DNA of 64,000 nt from Trametes villosa (lineage: Eukaryota > Basidiomycota > Agaricomycetes > Polyporales > Polyporaceae). Positions 36,323 to 48,418 of this stretch are shown here, piece by piece. The position numbers and the translations under genes are program-made. Under the pieces are notes generated by a model that was given only the letters and a program-made list of their open reading frames with translations, made no database searches and had not been told where the DNA came from. Numbering within the stretch: the stretch's first letter is position 1; every line of letters starts with the position of its first letter. The stretch is taken from NCBI GenBank assembly GCA_002964805.2, contig PUDQ02000003.1:930001-994000 (forward strand). The letters run 5' to 3'.

Positions 36323-38203
36323 TCATATACCCGCCTCCTTCACCTCCCGCATCTCCCACTCCGCCCCGCTCTTATCCGCCTCGCCAATGAAGCCCGCCTC
36401 CGCCCCCCCTTCCCGCGCTCTCCCGCGGCCCATCCCCTCCTCAGCAATGATCTGTCTGCGGTAGCGCGCGCTCGTGACGGGCGTCGAGTTCTGGTAGAGC
36501 AGGTCGATCTGCTCGAGCGACAGCCCCTTCGTCTCTGGAATGCAGAAGTACGCGAACACAACGCAGCCCGCGCACGTCGCGCCCCAGATGAAGAACACCT
36601 TCACCCCCAAGCCCGCGTTGCCTGGGCCCGCGTTCACCAGGTACGGCGTCGCGAACGCGAGCGCCCAGTTCCACAGCCTGTGCGCGCATGGTCAGAAACG
36701 GGCTTACCAGGCGGATATGACGAGGAATGTTTGAAGCTCACCAGTTGGACGCAGCCGACAACGAGATCCCCTTCGCGCGGACGTTCAGCGGGAAGAGCTC
36801 GCCCGTGACGACCCACGCGACGGGCCCCCACGTCGCCGCGAACGTCCCGACATATACGCACACCAGCGCGATTAGGGCCTTGTTCGCGCCCGGCCCCGAG
36901 GTCGTGACCCCGAGGATGGCGACGAGGAACTCGCAGACGCACATGAGCGCGGCACCCCAGAGCAGCAGCGCGCGACGCCCGAAGCGCTCGACGCCCCACA
37001 TGCCGGGGAGAGTCATGCCCGTGTTCACGGCGTTCGTAGCGACGTTGATGAGGAACGGGTTCTGGATGCCGGCGCTCGTGAAGAAGGTAATACCATCTAC
37101 ACATGAATGGCCTTGTCAGCAAAGCCTATCACTCACAACCAATAGAGGGAGGAGGGCGCACAGTACGAGATGAAGTTCACGCCGGTGAGCTGCTGCCACG
37201 CCTGCAGCGCGATGCCGGTGAATGTGCGGAGGGCGATCTTGTTGCGCGAGGAGCGGAAGCAGTCGAGGTACGAGCTTTGGCCCATCTCGCGCTCGCTGTC
37301 CAGCGCCACCACGATATCCTCGATTTCAGCCTGGACTTCTGGGTCGTCTGCTGGGAGCGATCGGAGGCGCGACATGGCCTTCTCAGCCGCCTCTCGCCGG
37401 CCCTGCTTGATCAGCCAGCGCGGGGTCTACAGCATGATGTCCGACGTCAGTCTGAGTATAGTGGATGTGCAGGCGACAGACGGTCACGCACCTCTGGGAG
37501 CCACAGCATCCCCACAAACAGGACGAACGCCCACACGAGCTGCACGGAGATCGTGATCTGCCACGACGAGTGGTTCTGCCGGTCCTTCGTCGTGTTGTTG
37601 ATAATCGCCGCGAGCAGCAGGCCCACGGTGATCGCGAACTGGTAGCAGGACACGATCGCGCCGCGGATCCACTTGGGCGCGCACTCGGACTGGTACATCG
37701 GGATGAGCGTGGAGACGAGCCCGACGCCGAGCCCGGCGAAGAAGCGGCCGACGATGAACGTCGCGAGCGTGAGCGCGCCCGTCTGGAGGGAGACCCCGAG
37801 GCAGAAGACGACGCAGGCGAGCATGATGCCGATGCGCCGCCCGAGGATGTCGGCGGACGGCGCGCCGCTGAGGGCCCCTGAACAAATATGTAATATATGA
37901 AACATGTGATGATAGAGGGAAGGAGGGAGCAGACACACCAAGGAACGTCCCCGCAGAGAGGATGGAAACGACGAGAGACTCGCGGGAGGTTGAGACGGAG
38001 TAGCCTGTCGGCGCACTGCTGTCGGGCTCGCCGAAGGTCCTGATCCAGTCGTCCATCTGGATGACGCCTGCGATGGTGCCGGTATCGTAGCCGAAGAGCA
38101 TGCCGCCGAAGGCTGCGAAGGCGGTCATGACGATGCCAGACATCCCGCCTTTCGAGGGGGGCGCGAGGAGGCCCCCGCTGGGCTTGATCGGGCTGTTCGA
38201 CAT
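36323..38203 (-). CDS. MFS sugar transporter (hexose type), paralogue 1
   Basis: Five exons on the minus strand, about 520 residues with 12 predicted membrane helices. Sugar-porter signatures: GGMLFGYDTGTIAG, ADILGRRIGIM, the loop PMYQSECAPKWIRGAIVSCYQ split by none of the introns, helix-7 QQLTGVNFISYC, and PETKGLSLEQIDLL. The four introns lie after FLG, WLPE, SYC and SNW, the same places as in the four tandem transporters at 50-60 kb. It is closest to the copy at 58180-60036 (shared QAWQQLTG, MSRLRSLP, STSRESLVVS). It probably imports hexoses by proton symport at the plasma membrane; the exact sugar is unknown. Confidence 0.92.
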
Positions 38204-39107
38204 TGAGGGTTATGATATGTAAGAGTGCCTCTGGGAGTATACAGAGGAGAGATAGAGACGTCCGAACATCGCATCCAACCCAACAGCGCATCGCGAGGTT
38301 TATATATGACCTGTGGAGAGAGACGCAGAGGAAGCGTACGCCTCGTGAGAGACAAGGTGCCAGGTGATTCGGGGCGGTCATAAGATGGAGCTTCCTGACC
38401 AAAAGGTCGACGTATCTGCAGAAGGCGGGCGGCAGCATTGTCGACACGCTCCTCCCAGCGGTTCGGAGGCGCACAGGATGCTTCGTAGGAACGGCGCGTG
38501 ATGCGAGCTTACGAGGCACGGAACTTGAAGGACGTAGGGCTGGAGTTGGAGTTATACATCCTCCCTTCACAGATAATGTCAGGGCCAGTTTTGAGGCGAG
38601 AAGACTAACTGTGGTGGCCAGAAGGTACTCAGTCTCATCGCGGTAGGGTGTAGTGTCGCAGGAAAGTGCACTCACGCTTATTGACATACTTGCCGCGTAC
38701 TTGCGCCGTATGACTGCACACCACTTCCCCTTCACCATGTCCGCCAGTTTTCTGGCGCATTGGCACGGCACGCGATTGATGTGAAGCTCGTCCAAAATGG
38801 CGTCCGCTGGTGGTGGTCGTGGTCGCGGTGCAAGTTACAAGCGAATGATAAGCGCGGAAGCGCCGAAAACACAAGCGGGACCCACACCTCATACCACCGC
38901 CACCCGGGTTTGAGAGTGAGTATCACAAATCGCCGCGCTAAGTAGTAGTTGTGTGAAAGTACTTAACAGTCCTAGATGTACATACATTGTCCTAGTTCTA
39001 CTTCATTCATACATTGAGACGATCACGGAGGAGTTCTGAAGTTCAAACGGAACGTCCATAGCAAGGATCCGCAGACGTCCACAGCAACGGTAGTTGGAAG
39101 CTATCGC
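38204..39107. other. Upstream region of MFS paralogue 1
   Basis: About 900 nt between two minus-strand genes. It contains the TATA box at 38299-38306. Nothing else is supported. Confidence 0.45.
38299..38306 (-). promoter_or_regulatory. TATA box of MFS paralogue 1
   Basis: TATATAAA on the minus strand, about 100 nt before the start codon at 38203. Confidence 0.5.
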
Positions 39108-40766
39108 TCAAGACTGCACGGGAAGGACGGTCTTCCCGAGCGAGTCCCCGACCTTGACGAGCGTCTCGACCGGCACCGCCGCGTTCTTCACCAAGTCGTC
39201 GTCGAACCTGCATCACCGTCGTCATTCTCACCGTCAGCCCTCTTTCATCCACGGATACGAGTGTGGAGGATACGCACTGGATAAGGCCTTTGGGGAAGAG
39301 CGCGACGACGGTGCTTCCGCCGTAGGCGAAGTAGCCAAGCTCGTCGCCACGCTTGACGCTCGCGCCCTTCTCTCCGCCCGCGGTCCACTTGATGCTGCCC
39401 ACCTACGCGCGCACGCATGAGCATTGGCCAATTATTGAACGTGTAAAAGGAGAACGCACGAGCATGGCGCCGATGGCGACGAACGCGATGGGCGTGTTTG
39501 TCGCGGTGTGCGTCATATACAGTACCGCGCGTTTGTTGGCCGTGAAGACGTCGAAGCCGGGTTCGTTCACCGCTTGCGGGTTCACTGCGTCCACCTCTCG
39601 CGTCAGCTTCTGTTCGAGTTATCCGCGAGGAAGGGAGGGGGCGTACCGGTATAGTACTCGCCCGCAATCTCGGTGATGTCCCCGACGGTGCCGTCGAGCG
39701 GGCTGTGAAAGCGGTGGTAGTCCTGCGGGGCAAGCCTGCAGGGCGTGAGTATGTAGCAGATGGAGAGGGGTAGATGGGGCATACCTGAAAACGGCGACGC
39801 TCGCGCCCTCGAAGGTCCGCGCCCTTTCAGAGTCGGGTGCTTCGCCGAGGAGGTTAGGAATGGTAAAGTTGCTGCCTTTGATCCTGCATTGCTTGTTGAT
39901 TTATCGATGGCTTCACGCAATTTCCAGTAAGCTGCCAACCCACCAGAACTGTTTCGCGAGGTCAGTGGTGGGGTAGACCGTAAGTCGGCAGTCCGCCGCG
40001 CTGCAGAAGCCTGAGGGGTCGGCGGCGTTCTGGACGGGGCGCACACCCGGCTTCAACTTCCTGCATAGTACAGGGTCAGTCAGGGCGGGAAGAAGCGTGA
40101 AGGCGGTTCCTACCGGGAGAAGAAGTCGTTGAAGCACGCGTATTTGGTGATGTCAGGCTGCTCCAGCTCCTCTGTGCTGATGGAGTACGTTTGTATGAAC
40201 GAGGGGATGGACTTGACCGACTCTGGAGAGTCGTATATCTTGCCTTGCTGAAAGCTGTGTCAGAACCCTTACGTAGAATGACTTTGTGGATGAGGACGTA
40301 CACGGATGGAGAGGTCCTTGAGGACAGTCTCTACAGAGCGATTGTGTAGAAGCTTGACTTGCGTTCCTCCATAGAACAGCAGATGCATCCCAAGTCTACG
40401 TCCACCTAATCAACACCCTGCAAACAGCACTTCCCGCACTTCAACTCACCTCGGATAGATCGGCATACTCTCAAATATGCGCTCGCCCGTCGCGCGCACA
40501 ATTACAAAGTTCCCGACATGGTATTGATCCGCGAGGTGCTCGAGGCCGGGGACGAGCTTGTGCACGAGCGGGATGCCCTTGAGCATGTGCATCGGGGCGT
40601 GGATGCTGTGCCGCACGTCCGCATGCTCCGCGGAGTGCTCGACGAGCTTCTCGAGCCCCGCGGCGGCAATCCTAGGGTCCTGCGACGCGGCGGGGAGGTT
40701 GTCTGGGTGCACGGTCTCGACGGGCTTCGTGTCGGCGACGTGCGCGGAAAGATGCGACATGGTCAT
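39108..40766 (-). CDS. Phosphatidylserine decarboxylase-family pyruvoyl enzyme
   Basis: A multi-exon minus-strand gene for about 400 residues. Landmarks: [27 protein letters not shown] (the catalytic-Asp region), [11 protein letters not shown] (the catalytic-His region), and [19 protein letters not shown] near the C terminus, where self-cleavage before Ser creates the pyruvoyl cofactor. The usual LGST is VGS-I here, as in other members lacking the full LGST. The last exon adds [27 protein letters not shown], joined at an intron after LIQ. No transmembrane segment or mitochondrial leader is evident, so it resembles soluble fungal PSD-like decarboxylases. Some of these act on amino acids (PsiD on tryptophan) rather than on phosphatidylserine, so the substrate is open. 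Two in-frame Met codons lie at the start (40766 and 40760). It is divergent from NmrA-like gene 2. Confidence 0.88.
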
Positions 40767-40820
40767 TAGGTCAGATCCGTTAGGTTCAAGTTGGTGTGTT
40801 TCCGTTGGTTGAAGTTGTTG

Positions 40821-40858
40821 GGGGAGGTGGAGGAGGAGGAGGAGGTGGTGGTGGTGGT
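40821..40858. repeat. GGA/GGT trinucleotide-rich tract
   Basis: A (GGA)n then (GGT)n run, in the presumed 5' untranslated leader of the minus-strand decarboxylase gene, where it reads as CCT/ACC repeats. Confidence 0.8.
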
Positions 40859-41501
40859 TAGCAAGAGGGTGGTGGTGCGTGTTGTGCGCATTGCGGATTC
40901 AATATATATTCGGTGACGGTGGTGGATGAGCGCAAGATAAACTTAGAACGGCGTACCTGCCGCCACAGCTGCTTAATTTGCCTATGACGTAATTAGTTGC
41001 ATTGGGCGCCTATCCATCTGTCGTCTTGCGGACCTGGCCTTAGCCCCCCCCCCCTTCAATTCAGAAATCCTACGGTTAACTCTAAGGCTGCGTCGCGTTC
41101 ATGTTCAATTATCCACAGGTATCAGTGGAATGAAGGTATATACTAATTAAGCACCATAAGCTTGCGTGAGTCACTCGTACTTGCGCCTTTACTAGTTACT
41201 TATTCACAACTTCGCCGCGCATAGCAGCGGGAGCCGATTTGTCCTAGGTTATGATACCCGCTTCAGCCTACTGTTTCTTCGACTATGGGCGTGCGATATC
41301 AGCTATTCCCGTCAAGAGCGCCTGCATTCCTACAGAGTGCTGAGAGCCGACTGGCGTATTGCTCATCTGCAAGCCCGGGAGTAGTACCGCAAGGGAGGGC
41401 CACTCCGACCAGGAGGGCGCGCCATATCCGGTCCCCACCTTCAAAACTTTCCTGCTTAGTAGTACTGGTATTCTCTCCTTCCAGAATGGCGCTACGCGAG
41501 C

Positions 41502-41530
41502 CCGAGACCGGGATTTACGGTGCCTATATG
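41502..41530 (+). promoter_or_regulatory. CCG-AGAC-CGG site plus TATA box of NmrA-like gene 2
   Basis: CCGAGACCGG at 41502-41511, then 13 nt, then TATATG at 41525-41530, 88 nt before the start codon. Flanking bases (CC before, GATT after) also match the module of paralogue 4. Confidence 0.65.
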
Positions 41531-41612
41531 AAGGGCGGCCGTGTTCCGTACTTCTCGGAAAACATCAGTACCTCGGAAGCAACATCTCAGACATCGAATA
41601 TTTCACTCTCCT

Positions 41613-42786
41613 ATGGCAGCTGAACAGCCTCTCGTTCTAGTCGTAGGTGCGACGGGAAACACCGGAAAGAGCATCGTGAATGGTCTCCTCGCGTCCGGCA
41701 ACTTCGTGAGTGCACTTTGAACGCGTCGGTGAACCGTGAGTCTGACCACATACTCACCCGCAGTGTTTCCAGCGCGTAGCGGCACTCGTCCGCCCCACAT
41801 CCTCCACCAAGCCCGAAGTCGAGAGCCTCCGCGCCTCCGGCGTCGAGATCCGGCTCGGCGACCTCGCAGACGGCGTCGAGAAGCTCACCGCCGCGCTCGC
41901 CGGCGTGGACATCCTCATCAGCGCGGTCGACGCGCGCGCGATCGACGACCAGAAGGACATAATCCGCGCGGCGAAGGCGGCGGGCGTGCAGCGCGTCGTC
42001 CCGTGCGACTTCGCGACGCCCAGCGAGAAGGGCGTCCGGGAGCTCAACGACACCGTGCGCCCTCCTTTCCCCCTTGCACACGCTTGAGAACCCACACTGA
42101 CAACTGACACGCATATCAGAAACTCGCCCTGCGCGAATTCGTCCAATCCCTCGGCGTACCACACACATTCATCGACGTCGGCTGGTGGATGCAGCTCGCC
42201 CTGCCCCTGCCCACACGCAGCGCCTCGCGCATCGCCCCCCTCACGCACGAGGTGCACGGCGCCGGCGGGCCAGCGCGCCGCAGCCTGCTCACGGACGTCA
42301 CGCACATCGGGACGTACGTCGCGCGCATCGTCGCGGACGCGGGCACGCTGAACGCGACGGTGATCGTGTGGGAGGACGAGGTGGGCCAGCTGGAGGCGCA
42401 CCAGCTCGGGGAGCGCGTGTCGGGCGAGGAGGGCGTGCTGAAGGCGAGGCGGGTCTACGTGGGTGTCTGTGCACGACTTTGGCCGAGAGCGCGATGGCGA
42501 CTGACGGTGATGTGCATTGTATGTGCAGCTCACGGCTGAGGACCTCCAGCGGCGCATCGCGGACGCCAAGGCGGCGCTGGCGCAGGACCCGCGCGCGGGC
42601 CAGCTGTTCACCTGGTCGCAGTACATGTACAGCATCCACGTCCTCGGCGAGAACACGCTCGCGAACGCGAGGCGCCTCGGGTACCTCGACGCGCGCGAGC
42701 TGTACCCGGATATCCCGAAGTACACGCTGGAGGAGTTCGCGCGGGCGTTTTATGCGAAGGAGGATCCGGGGGATGTTTATGCCTGA
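41613..42786 (+). CDS. NmrA-like / isoflavone reductase-like protein (paralogue 2)
   Basis: Four exons (41613-41705, 41773-42054, 42120-42458, 42529-42786), 323 residues. Exons 2 and 3 are exactly as long as those of paralogue 1 (282 and 339 nt). The dinucleotide motif is VVGATGNTGKSIV. RVAALVRP, VVPCDFATP, and the C-terminal YMYSIHVLGENTLANARRLGYLDAREL follow the family. It is the most diverged of the four around its third exon, with many Ala/Arg/Gly changes from a strong GC bias at third positions. A reductase or redox-sensor role is inferred from family only. Confidence 0.88.
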
Positions 42787-43304
42787 GGGGCGAGCGGGAG
42801 ACGGATACGGCGGGACGGGGTGAGCAGTGGGTCGGGTGGGCACTGTAGAGCGGAACGGTGACCTCGTCAAATACAGTGATAAACGTTCGACGTTCAGCGT
42901 CTGAAGCGGCCGCGCCCCCAGCCGCCTCACTCGATAGGCCGGAACAGGAGAGCACGCGTGTGTTCAGCCTCTGGCGAAGTAGGCTATAACATCTTTGTGG
43001 CGGTTGTACTACTTAAGTCGGAGAACATGGAACGACTTGAAGCAGACATAGCCCTGGACCGGCGCCGGCGTAGAAGCTTTTCTGATGTACCCAGATGCGT
43101 AGAAGGAAAACCGAGGCAACCTTCAGTACAACCTTAATAGACAGAGTACATACAGTATAAGTATCGACATTGCTCATGAAGAGGGCTACTATGAATAACG
43201 TGCTGTCGTAATGCATAGGCGGAGCATCCGACATCGCCGGCTACCGCCCCGATTCGAAAGACAGGTCACCGTGCATAGCAAAAACTCGAGGAAGGAACAC
43301 ATAC

Positions 43305-44319
43305 CTGAGCGCAGTTGGCTTCCCCGCGTAAGGCGGGTACTAGACCCGGGGGCCACGATGAGGCCTGCGCTATCCCCGAGACATACCCCAGCCTCTGCCC
43401 GCCCCCAGCAGGAATCAGAATTACATACCTGACCCGCGTTGGCGGGGGGTCGGAGACCTCGAGAGCTTGAGCCTTGAGCCGTTGATCTCGTCCGCGGAGG
43501 GTGCCCGTCCGTCGTCTTCGTCCATCGCGGGTCCGTCCGCCCGTTCGCTCGTCCATCGCGACCTGGTCTTCTTGCCGTCCTCGGTCTTGCGTGGTCTGTC
43601 GGGTAGTGGCGTCTTGCTGACCTGTAAGCAGTCAAAAACTGACCCAGAAAGTTAGAAGCCCTATCGGGGACAGACGGTTAGCATGAAGCCTCGAAGCGGC
43701 AGATTGAGCGGGCACGTACCCCACAGGCGGGTGGTCAACGCTTCCACGGTGGAGGTCCCCCTCCCCTTGGGGTCCAGCGCGGGGCCCCGAGCTCGCATAT
43801 GCGATACTCTTCTTGCAGGGCACTTGTCTATAAGCCACGACATAATCCAAACCCTCACGCCTGCACAAAGGAAGAGCTGTGAGTATATGCCAGTACTACC
43901 TGGAGAAGCCAGAGGAATGAGGGCGTACCGTGGAGGCGGAGCAAGTTCGCTGCGCGTGCCACGGAGGCCTTGCGGCCAGGACGCAGCTGCGCATCCACCG
44001 AGTGCGATGTGCAAACGGGGTAGGGGGAGGTGGGGTGGTAGAATAAAGGAAAGAGACGGCGGGCGGGGAGGGTGGTTGATATACCGAGGAGGTGGGTGAC
44101 GAGCGGCGGGCGGCGGGCGGTTGCCGAAGCGAACAAGTGCCCGGGAGGGCGTCGATCGTGGTTGGCTGGCTCAGGAGACCGGCGAGCAAGTCCCGGAACT
44201 TGGCGATATGTGACGATCGAACGTATTCCACTCGAAAGAGGGGGTTCGCCTCTAGGCACAGTTCGTTCGCCGCCGCTCGTCTGTGTTTCCTCTCTAGTCT
44301 CCGTTGGTGTGCGCCGCAA
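43305..44319 (-). CDS. Possible multi-exon gene, product unknown (partial model)
   Basis: A chain of minus-strand exons joins in frame. One ends at 43929 (ARAANLLRLHG, donor GTACGC), the next runs 43860-43720 (VRVWIMSWLIDKCPARR, donor GTACGT), then a short exon (LLTFW), then an exon from about 43621 to 43437 rich in charged residues (RPRKTEDGKKTRSRW, SRLKLSRSPTPRQ, donor GTATGT), and another ending at 43305 (donor GTATGT). Phases agree at each step, which is unlikely by chance, but the protein resembles nothing I know and neither end is certain. The upstream limit 44319 is simply the first Met of the open frame. Confidence 0.3.
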
Positions 44320-44438
44320 CTTGATGGGGCGCGCCTCGGATGTTCAGACTCAGGGGAACACGCAAACGTTATGCCGTATAATTCCCACATATATGATCCA
44401 CGCAGCCGATCTTGAGTATACACGGATGCGCCTTTAGC

Positions 44439-45605
44439 TCACCGCAGATACTGCTCCCCGGGCTCCTCCAGGGCGTAATACTCCTCCACGAACTCCTCGA
44501 GCGAGTGCGCCCTCACATCCGGGTACAGCTCGCGCGCGTCTAAGTACCCCAGCGCTTTCGCGGTCTCGAGCGTGTCCTCTCCCAGGATGTAGATGCTGTA
44601 CACATGCTCGAGGAAGATCTGCTTCATGATCGCGAAGTCGTTCGTCGGGTCCCGCGCGACGTCCGCCCGGACCTCCTCGACGAGCTTCAGGGTCTCCTCC
44701 TCAGATACCTGTCGCCCACATCAGCACTTCTCGCCATACTCGCTGTGCAATTCTGAACGTACGTGTGTACTCTTCGCCCTGAGCGCCTCCGCCTCCCCAC
44801 TCGCGCGCTCGCCCGCCTCGTGCGCCGCCGCCTCCGTCACCGCGTCCTCCCACGCGATCACCGCGCGCCCGAGCGTGCGCGGGTCCGCGACGATGCGCGC
44901 GACCCACGCGCCGATGTGCCGCAGGTCCGTGACGAGCATCGTCCGGTCGCCCGCGCCGTACAGCGTGCGCGTGAGCGCCTTGATCGCGTCGGGCGCCTTG
45001 CTGCGCGTGGGCAGCGGGACGGAGAGCTGCAGCCACCACCCGACGTCGATGAACGTGTGTGGGACGCCGAGGTCTATGATGAATTCGCGGATGTCGAGTT
45101 TCTGCGCGGGGTTTAGGGTCAGCATAGTCTTGCGAGGAAGAACGCTCAGGCTGGAGCATACCTCATCGTGGAGGGCACGCACGCCGCGCTTCCCGGGCGT
45201 CCCGAAGTCGCAGGGCACGAACCGCTTCACGCCGACTTCCTTCGCGGCGCGGATGAGGTCCTTCTGGCGTAGGATGTGCGCGGAGACGACCGCGCTGACG
45301 ACGATGTCGATGCCAGAAAGCGCCTCCTTCAGCTTTTCGACGCTGTCGAGGACGTCGCCCAAGCGGATCTCGACGCCCAAATCGCGGAGCTCCTGTGTAG
45401 CGGGCTTGCCCTGCGAGGCGGGGCGTACGAGCGCCGCGACGCGCTGCAGAATGAGAAGGCGCTTTTGTGAGTACCAAAACGGTAACGTGAGTGGAGAGCG
45501 GAATAGACGCACGAAGTTGCCGGCGTCGAGGAGACCATCCACGATGCTCTTGCCCGTATTGCCGGTCGCTCCTACCACAAGAACGAGCGGCTTCTCAGAG
45601 GACAT
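44439..45605 (-). CDS. NmrA-like / isoflavone reductase-like protein (paralogue 3)
   Basis: Four exons on the minus strand, about 320 residues. It starts MSSEKPLVLVVGATGNTGKS (Rossmann motif GATGNTG), continues RVAALVRPASQGKPATQELR, FVPCDFGTPGKRGVR, and ends GYLDARELYPDV then EEPGEQYLR. Intron positions equal those of the other three copies. One replacement stands out: in the middle loop the usual WR/SIADQKD reads SAHILRQKDLIRA. It is tail-to-tail with paralogue 2 and in tandem with paralogue 4. The leader contains a 9-nt G-rich repeat (45635-45662). Confidence 0.9.
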
Positions 45606-47221
45606 CGCTGCAATTAGGAGTAGCACTTGACGCTGGGGAGGTGGGGAGGCGGGGAGGCGGGATTGCTGCTGAAAGCCGATACTGGCGGTCGTCCACGGCG
45701 CTCCCTGATATAGCCCCCAGGGAATACCGGTCGCGGAGATGTTCACTGTTCGCGCGATGGAAGAGGGCTTATTCAGCAAAAAAGAGTGGCTTGGTAATGC
45801 GAAGGGACGTCCTGGCCTCGCGACGGGATCGGCCTCGTGAGTGTGAGGGACCCACTACCCCTGCATTGGCGGGGGAGATGGCGTGGTGTCGGGCTGGGCA
45901 TTGATCCCCGCGTGCGATCAGATAGGGTGGTCTAGAAGCAAATGCAGGGCGGAACAGGCAAAACGCAGCGTGCTGTGGAACTTTGTGTCCGCGAGGAACG
46001 GGCCTCCGAGAAAGTCGGAAAACTCGCCAGGTCCTTTCGTGAACATCGTTACGTCCAGGCCTATACGCACAGGGCGCTGGGAAGGCTTGGAAAGTGGGTG
46101 ATTGAGTGCTGAGGTTGAGAGCCTCATCGCTGCGAAGATTGTCGTAGGCCTAGTACACTGAAAGCGCTCGCGTTCGAGGAACTCATCGGCGACGTGTCTG
46201 AATTTTCGGATTTTCTTGTCTGTCATTTATCGCATAGCTTGCTTACCATCGCAAGATGTAAGTGCTGCCTCCTTCAGATGGGAAACCTGTCGCTGGAGTG
46301 CTGAATCATTGAGACAGGGTAAGGGAGGGACGTTTGGTGCTCACCGTCTTGGGTATCTCAGAGTAGTTCAGTTGTTCCTAGGTTATGAAGGATCGGACAT
46401 TAGTATACAGTAAGAATGACTGATAACGCGCACCTGCATTGGATGTGACATGAAAAAATCGCATCTGTCCAGCTGTCGCTGACCGCTGGATTGGTAGGCG
46501 GACTCTCGAGCCGCCTTTCCTAAACATGCTCATGATCAGCGCATAATTACAGAGTTCATACAATCCAAGGTAAACACTCACAGATATCAGGCATATGTTC
46601 GCCTTTGTGAACTGTTAACCCCGAGCATTCCTTCTAGATAGATAGGCAGCACCGAATTCTATCGCACGCGGGCGGGAACAGCTACAACAAGAGATGATGA
46701 GTTGACTGAGTATCCTGAACCAAAGGCTAGCAGAACCAGCAGCTTTGGAGAGAGAGGAAGACAAGACGAGGATTCGTAATAGAATAGCTAACTGCGCACT
46801 GGCAGTGCCGCCGCTGTCATTGCTACGTGGGTTGGCTGCAAAGAGCTTCACGTCGCGACAATAAGAGCACAGAACATATCAACGGAGCGCCGTCGCTACT
46901 CAAGCGTCTATATATTATCTGTGTGTGGACAACGGAGACTCAGAGAGAGGGAGACTCAGATGGTGGTTGAAGGAGGCGGAAAGTCGGAACGGATCCGGAG
47001 CGTTTCGTACAACCCCGATCGCGATTCGGCGTCTACCCGGAGTATCCCGGAAGCCAACCGGAAGCCCCTAGCGAGGCGTTCCAAGGCGCTTCGAATTTCT
47101 TTTCTTCTTCCTCAGAGTCAGCCTGTACCTGTACAACATGCTGTAATAGCTATCGCTATACTTTGAGGTACTCATAAAATACACGACGTAAGTGTTTCCA
47201 CCCGTCTACACATGCCGCCAT
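45606..47221. other. Intergenic region between NmrA-like genes 3 and 4
   Basis: About 1.6 kb, comparatively AT-rich toward 46400-46900. It holds the paralogue 3 promoter at 45707-45736 and the 3' flank of paralogue 4. Short open frames show no family features. Confidence 0.5.
45707..45736 (-). promoter_or_regulatory. CCG-CGAC-CGG site plus TATA box of NmrA-like gene 3
   Basis: On the minus strand CCGCGACCGG (45736-45727), then 14 nt, then TATATC (45712-45707), 107 nt before the start codon. This is the most diverged copy of the module but keeps both CGG half-sites and the AC of the spacer. Confidence 0.55.
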
Positions 47222-48418
47222 TTAGTCGTAACGCATATACTCTTGCCCAGGCTCCTCCAAGCTATAGTACTCCCGCGAAAACTCTTCGAGCGAATGCTTT
47301 GGCAGGTCTGGGTACAGTGCGCGAGCGTCGAGGTATCCCAGCGCCTTCGCACTCTCAAGCGAGTTCTCACCGAGGATGTGGATGCTATACATGTACTCGC
47401 TGTGCGACAGCTTCATGAGCGCGAAGACGTCCGAAGGATCCTGCGCGACCTCCGCCCGGGCTTCCTTGGCAAGCTTCTGCATTTGCTCTACGGACACCTG
47501 TCCGCCGCAGTATTCGCCAAGGTCAGCATTTCTCACCCTGCGCACGAAAAGCAGGGGAAAAACGCACATGGGATCTCTTCGCCCTGAAGACCTCACCCTC
47601 TCCTGAGGCCCGCTCGCCGATTTCATGCGCCGCCGGTTGGGTCACCTCGTCTTCCCATACAATAACCGCGTGGTTGAGCGTACGCGGGTCCGCAATGATG
47701 TGCGCGACGAACAAGCCAATGTGTCGCAGGTCAGTCACAAGCATCTTCTTGTCCCCAGCACCGTGTAGTGCATAGCTGCTCGCCTTCCACGCATCGGGGA
47801 CCCTGCTCCGCGTCGGGACCGGCAGGGCAAGCTGCATCCACCAGCTGACGTCGATGAATGTGTATGGGACGCCGAGCTCCTTAATGAAGTCCCGGATGGC
47901 GAGTTTCTGTCCGGCGCAGGTCAGTGCATGCTCTACTGTCATTACACCGCTGACGAACGGGAAACCCACCTGGTCATGGAGAACGCGCACGCCACGTTTC
48001 CCGGGCGTCCCAAAGTCGCATGGCACAACGCGCTTCATGCCGACCTCCTTCGCCGCGCGGAACAGGTCCTTCTGGTCTGCGGTGCGCCACGCGACGACCG
48101 CGCTTACGACGACGTCGACGCCCACAAGGAGCTCCTTCAGCTTCTCTACGCCGTCCAGGACGTCCCCTAAACGGATCTCTACGCCGGATGCGCGGAGCTG
48201 CTCCGTAGCGGGTTTGTTCTGCGAGGAGGGGCGCACGAGTGCGGCGACGCGCTGTGAGGGGATGACATGAGCGTTTGTTCTGAATGCAAACGTCTGACGG
48301 GTATAGTAGCACGCACGAAGTTTCTTGAGTCGAGGAGGCCCTGCACGATGCTTTGACCGGTCGCCCCGGTAGCGCCGACCACCAACACGAGAGGTAAAGA
48401 TTTGTCGCTACTAGCCAT
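47222..48418 (-). CDS. NmrA-like / isoflavone reductase-like protein (paralogue 4)
   Basis: Four exons on the minus strand, about 330 residues. It starts MASSDKSLPLVLVVGATGAT like paralogue 1 (MASDKSSLPLVLLVGATGAT), continues VAWRTADQKDLFRAAKEVGM and VVPCDFGTPGKRGVRVLHDQ, and ends EEPGQEYMRYD. Among the four it is the closest match to paralogue 1, which lies about 36 kb away, and the two also have identical CCGATACCGG promoter sites. This suggests the cluster was once contiguous, or that one copy moved with its promoter. Confidence 0.9.

Larger units (their letters stand above)
40767..41612. other. Divergent promoter region of the decarboxylase and NmrA-like gene 2
   Basis: Contains AATATATATT near 40901-40910 (candidate TATA for the decarboxylase), a GGN-rich tract at 40821-40858, an 11-base run of C at 41044-41054, an AT-rich part around 41100-41200, and the promoter module of NmrA-like gene 2 at 41502-41530. 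No gene found. Confidence 0.55.
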
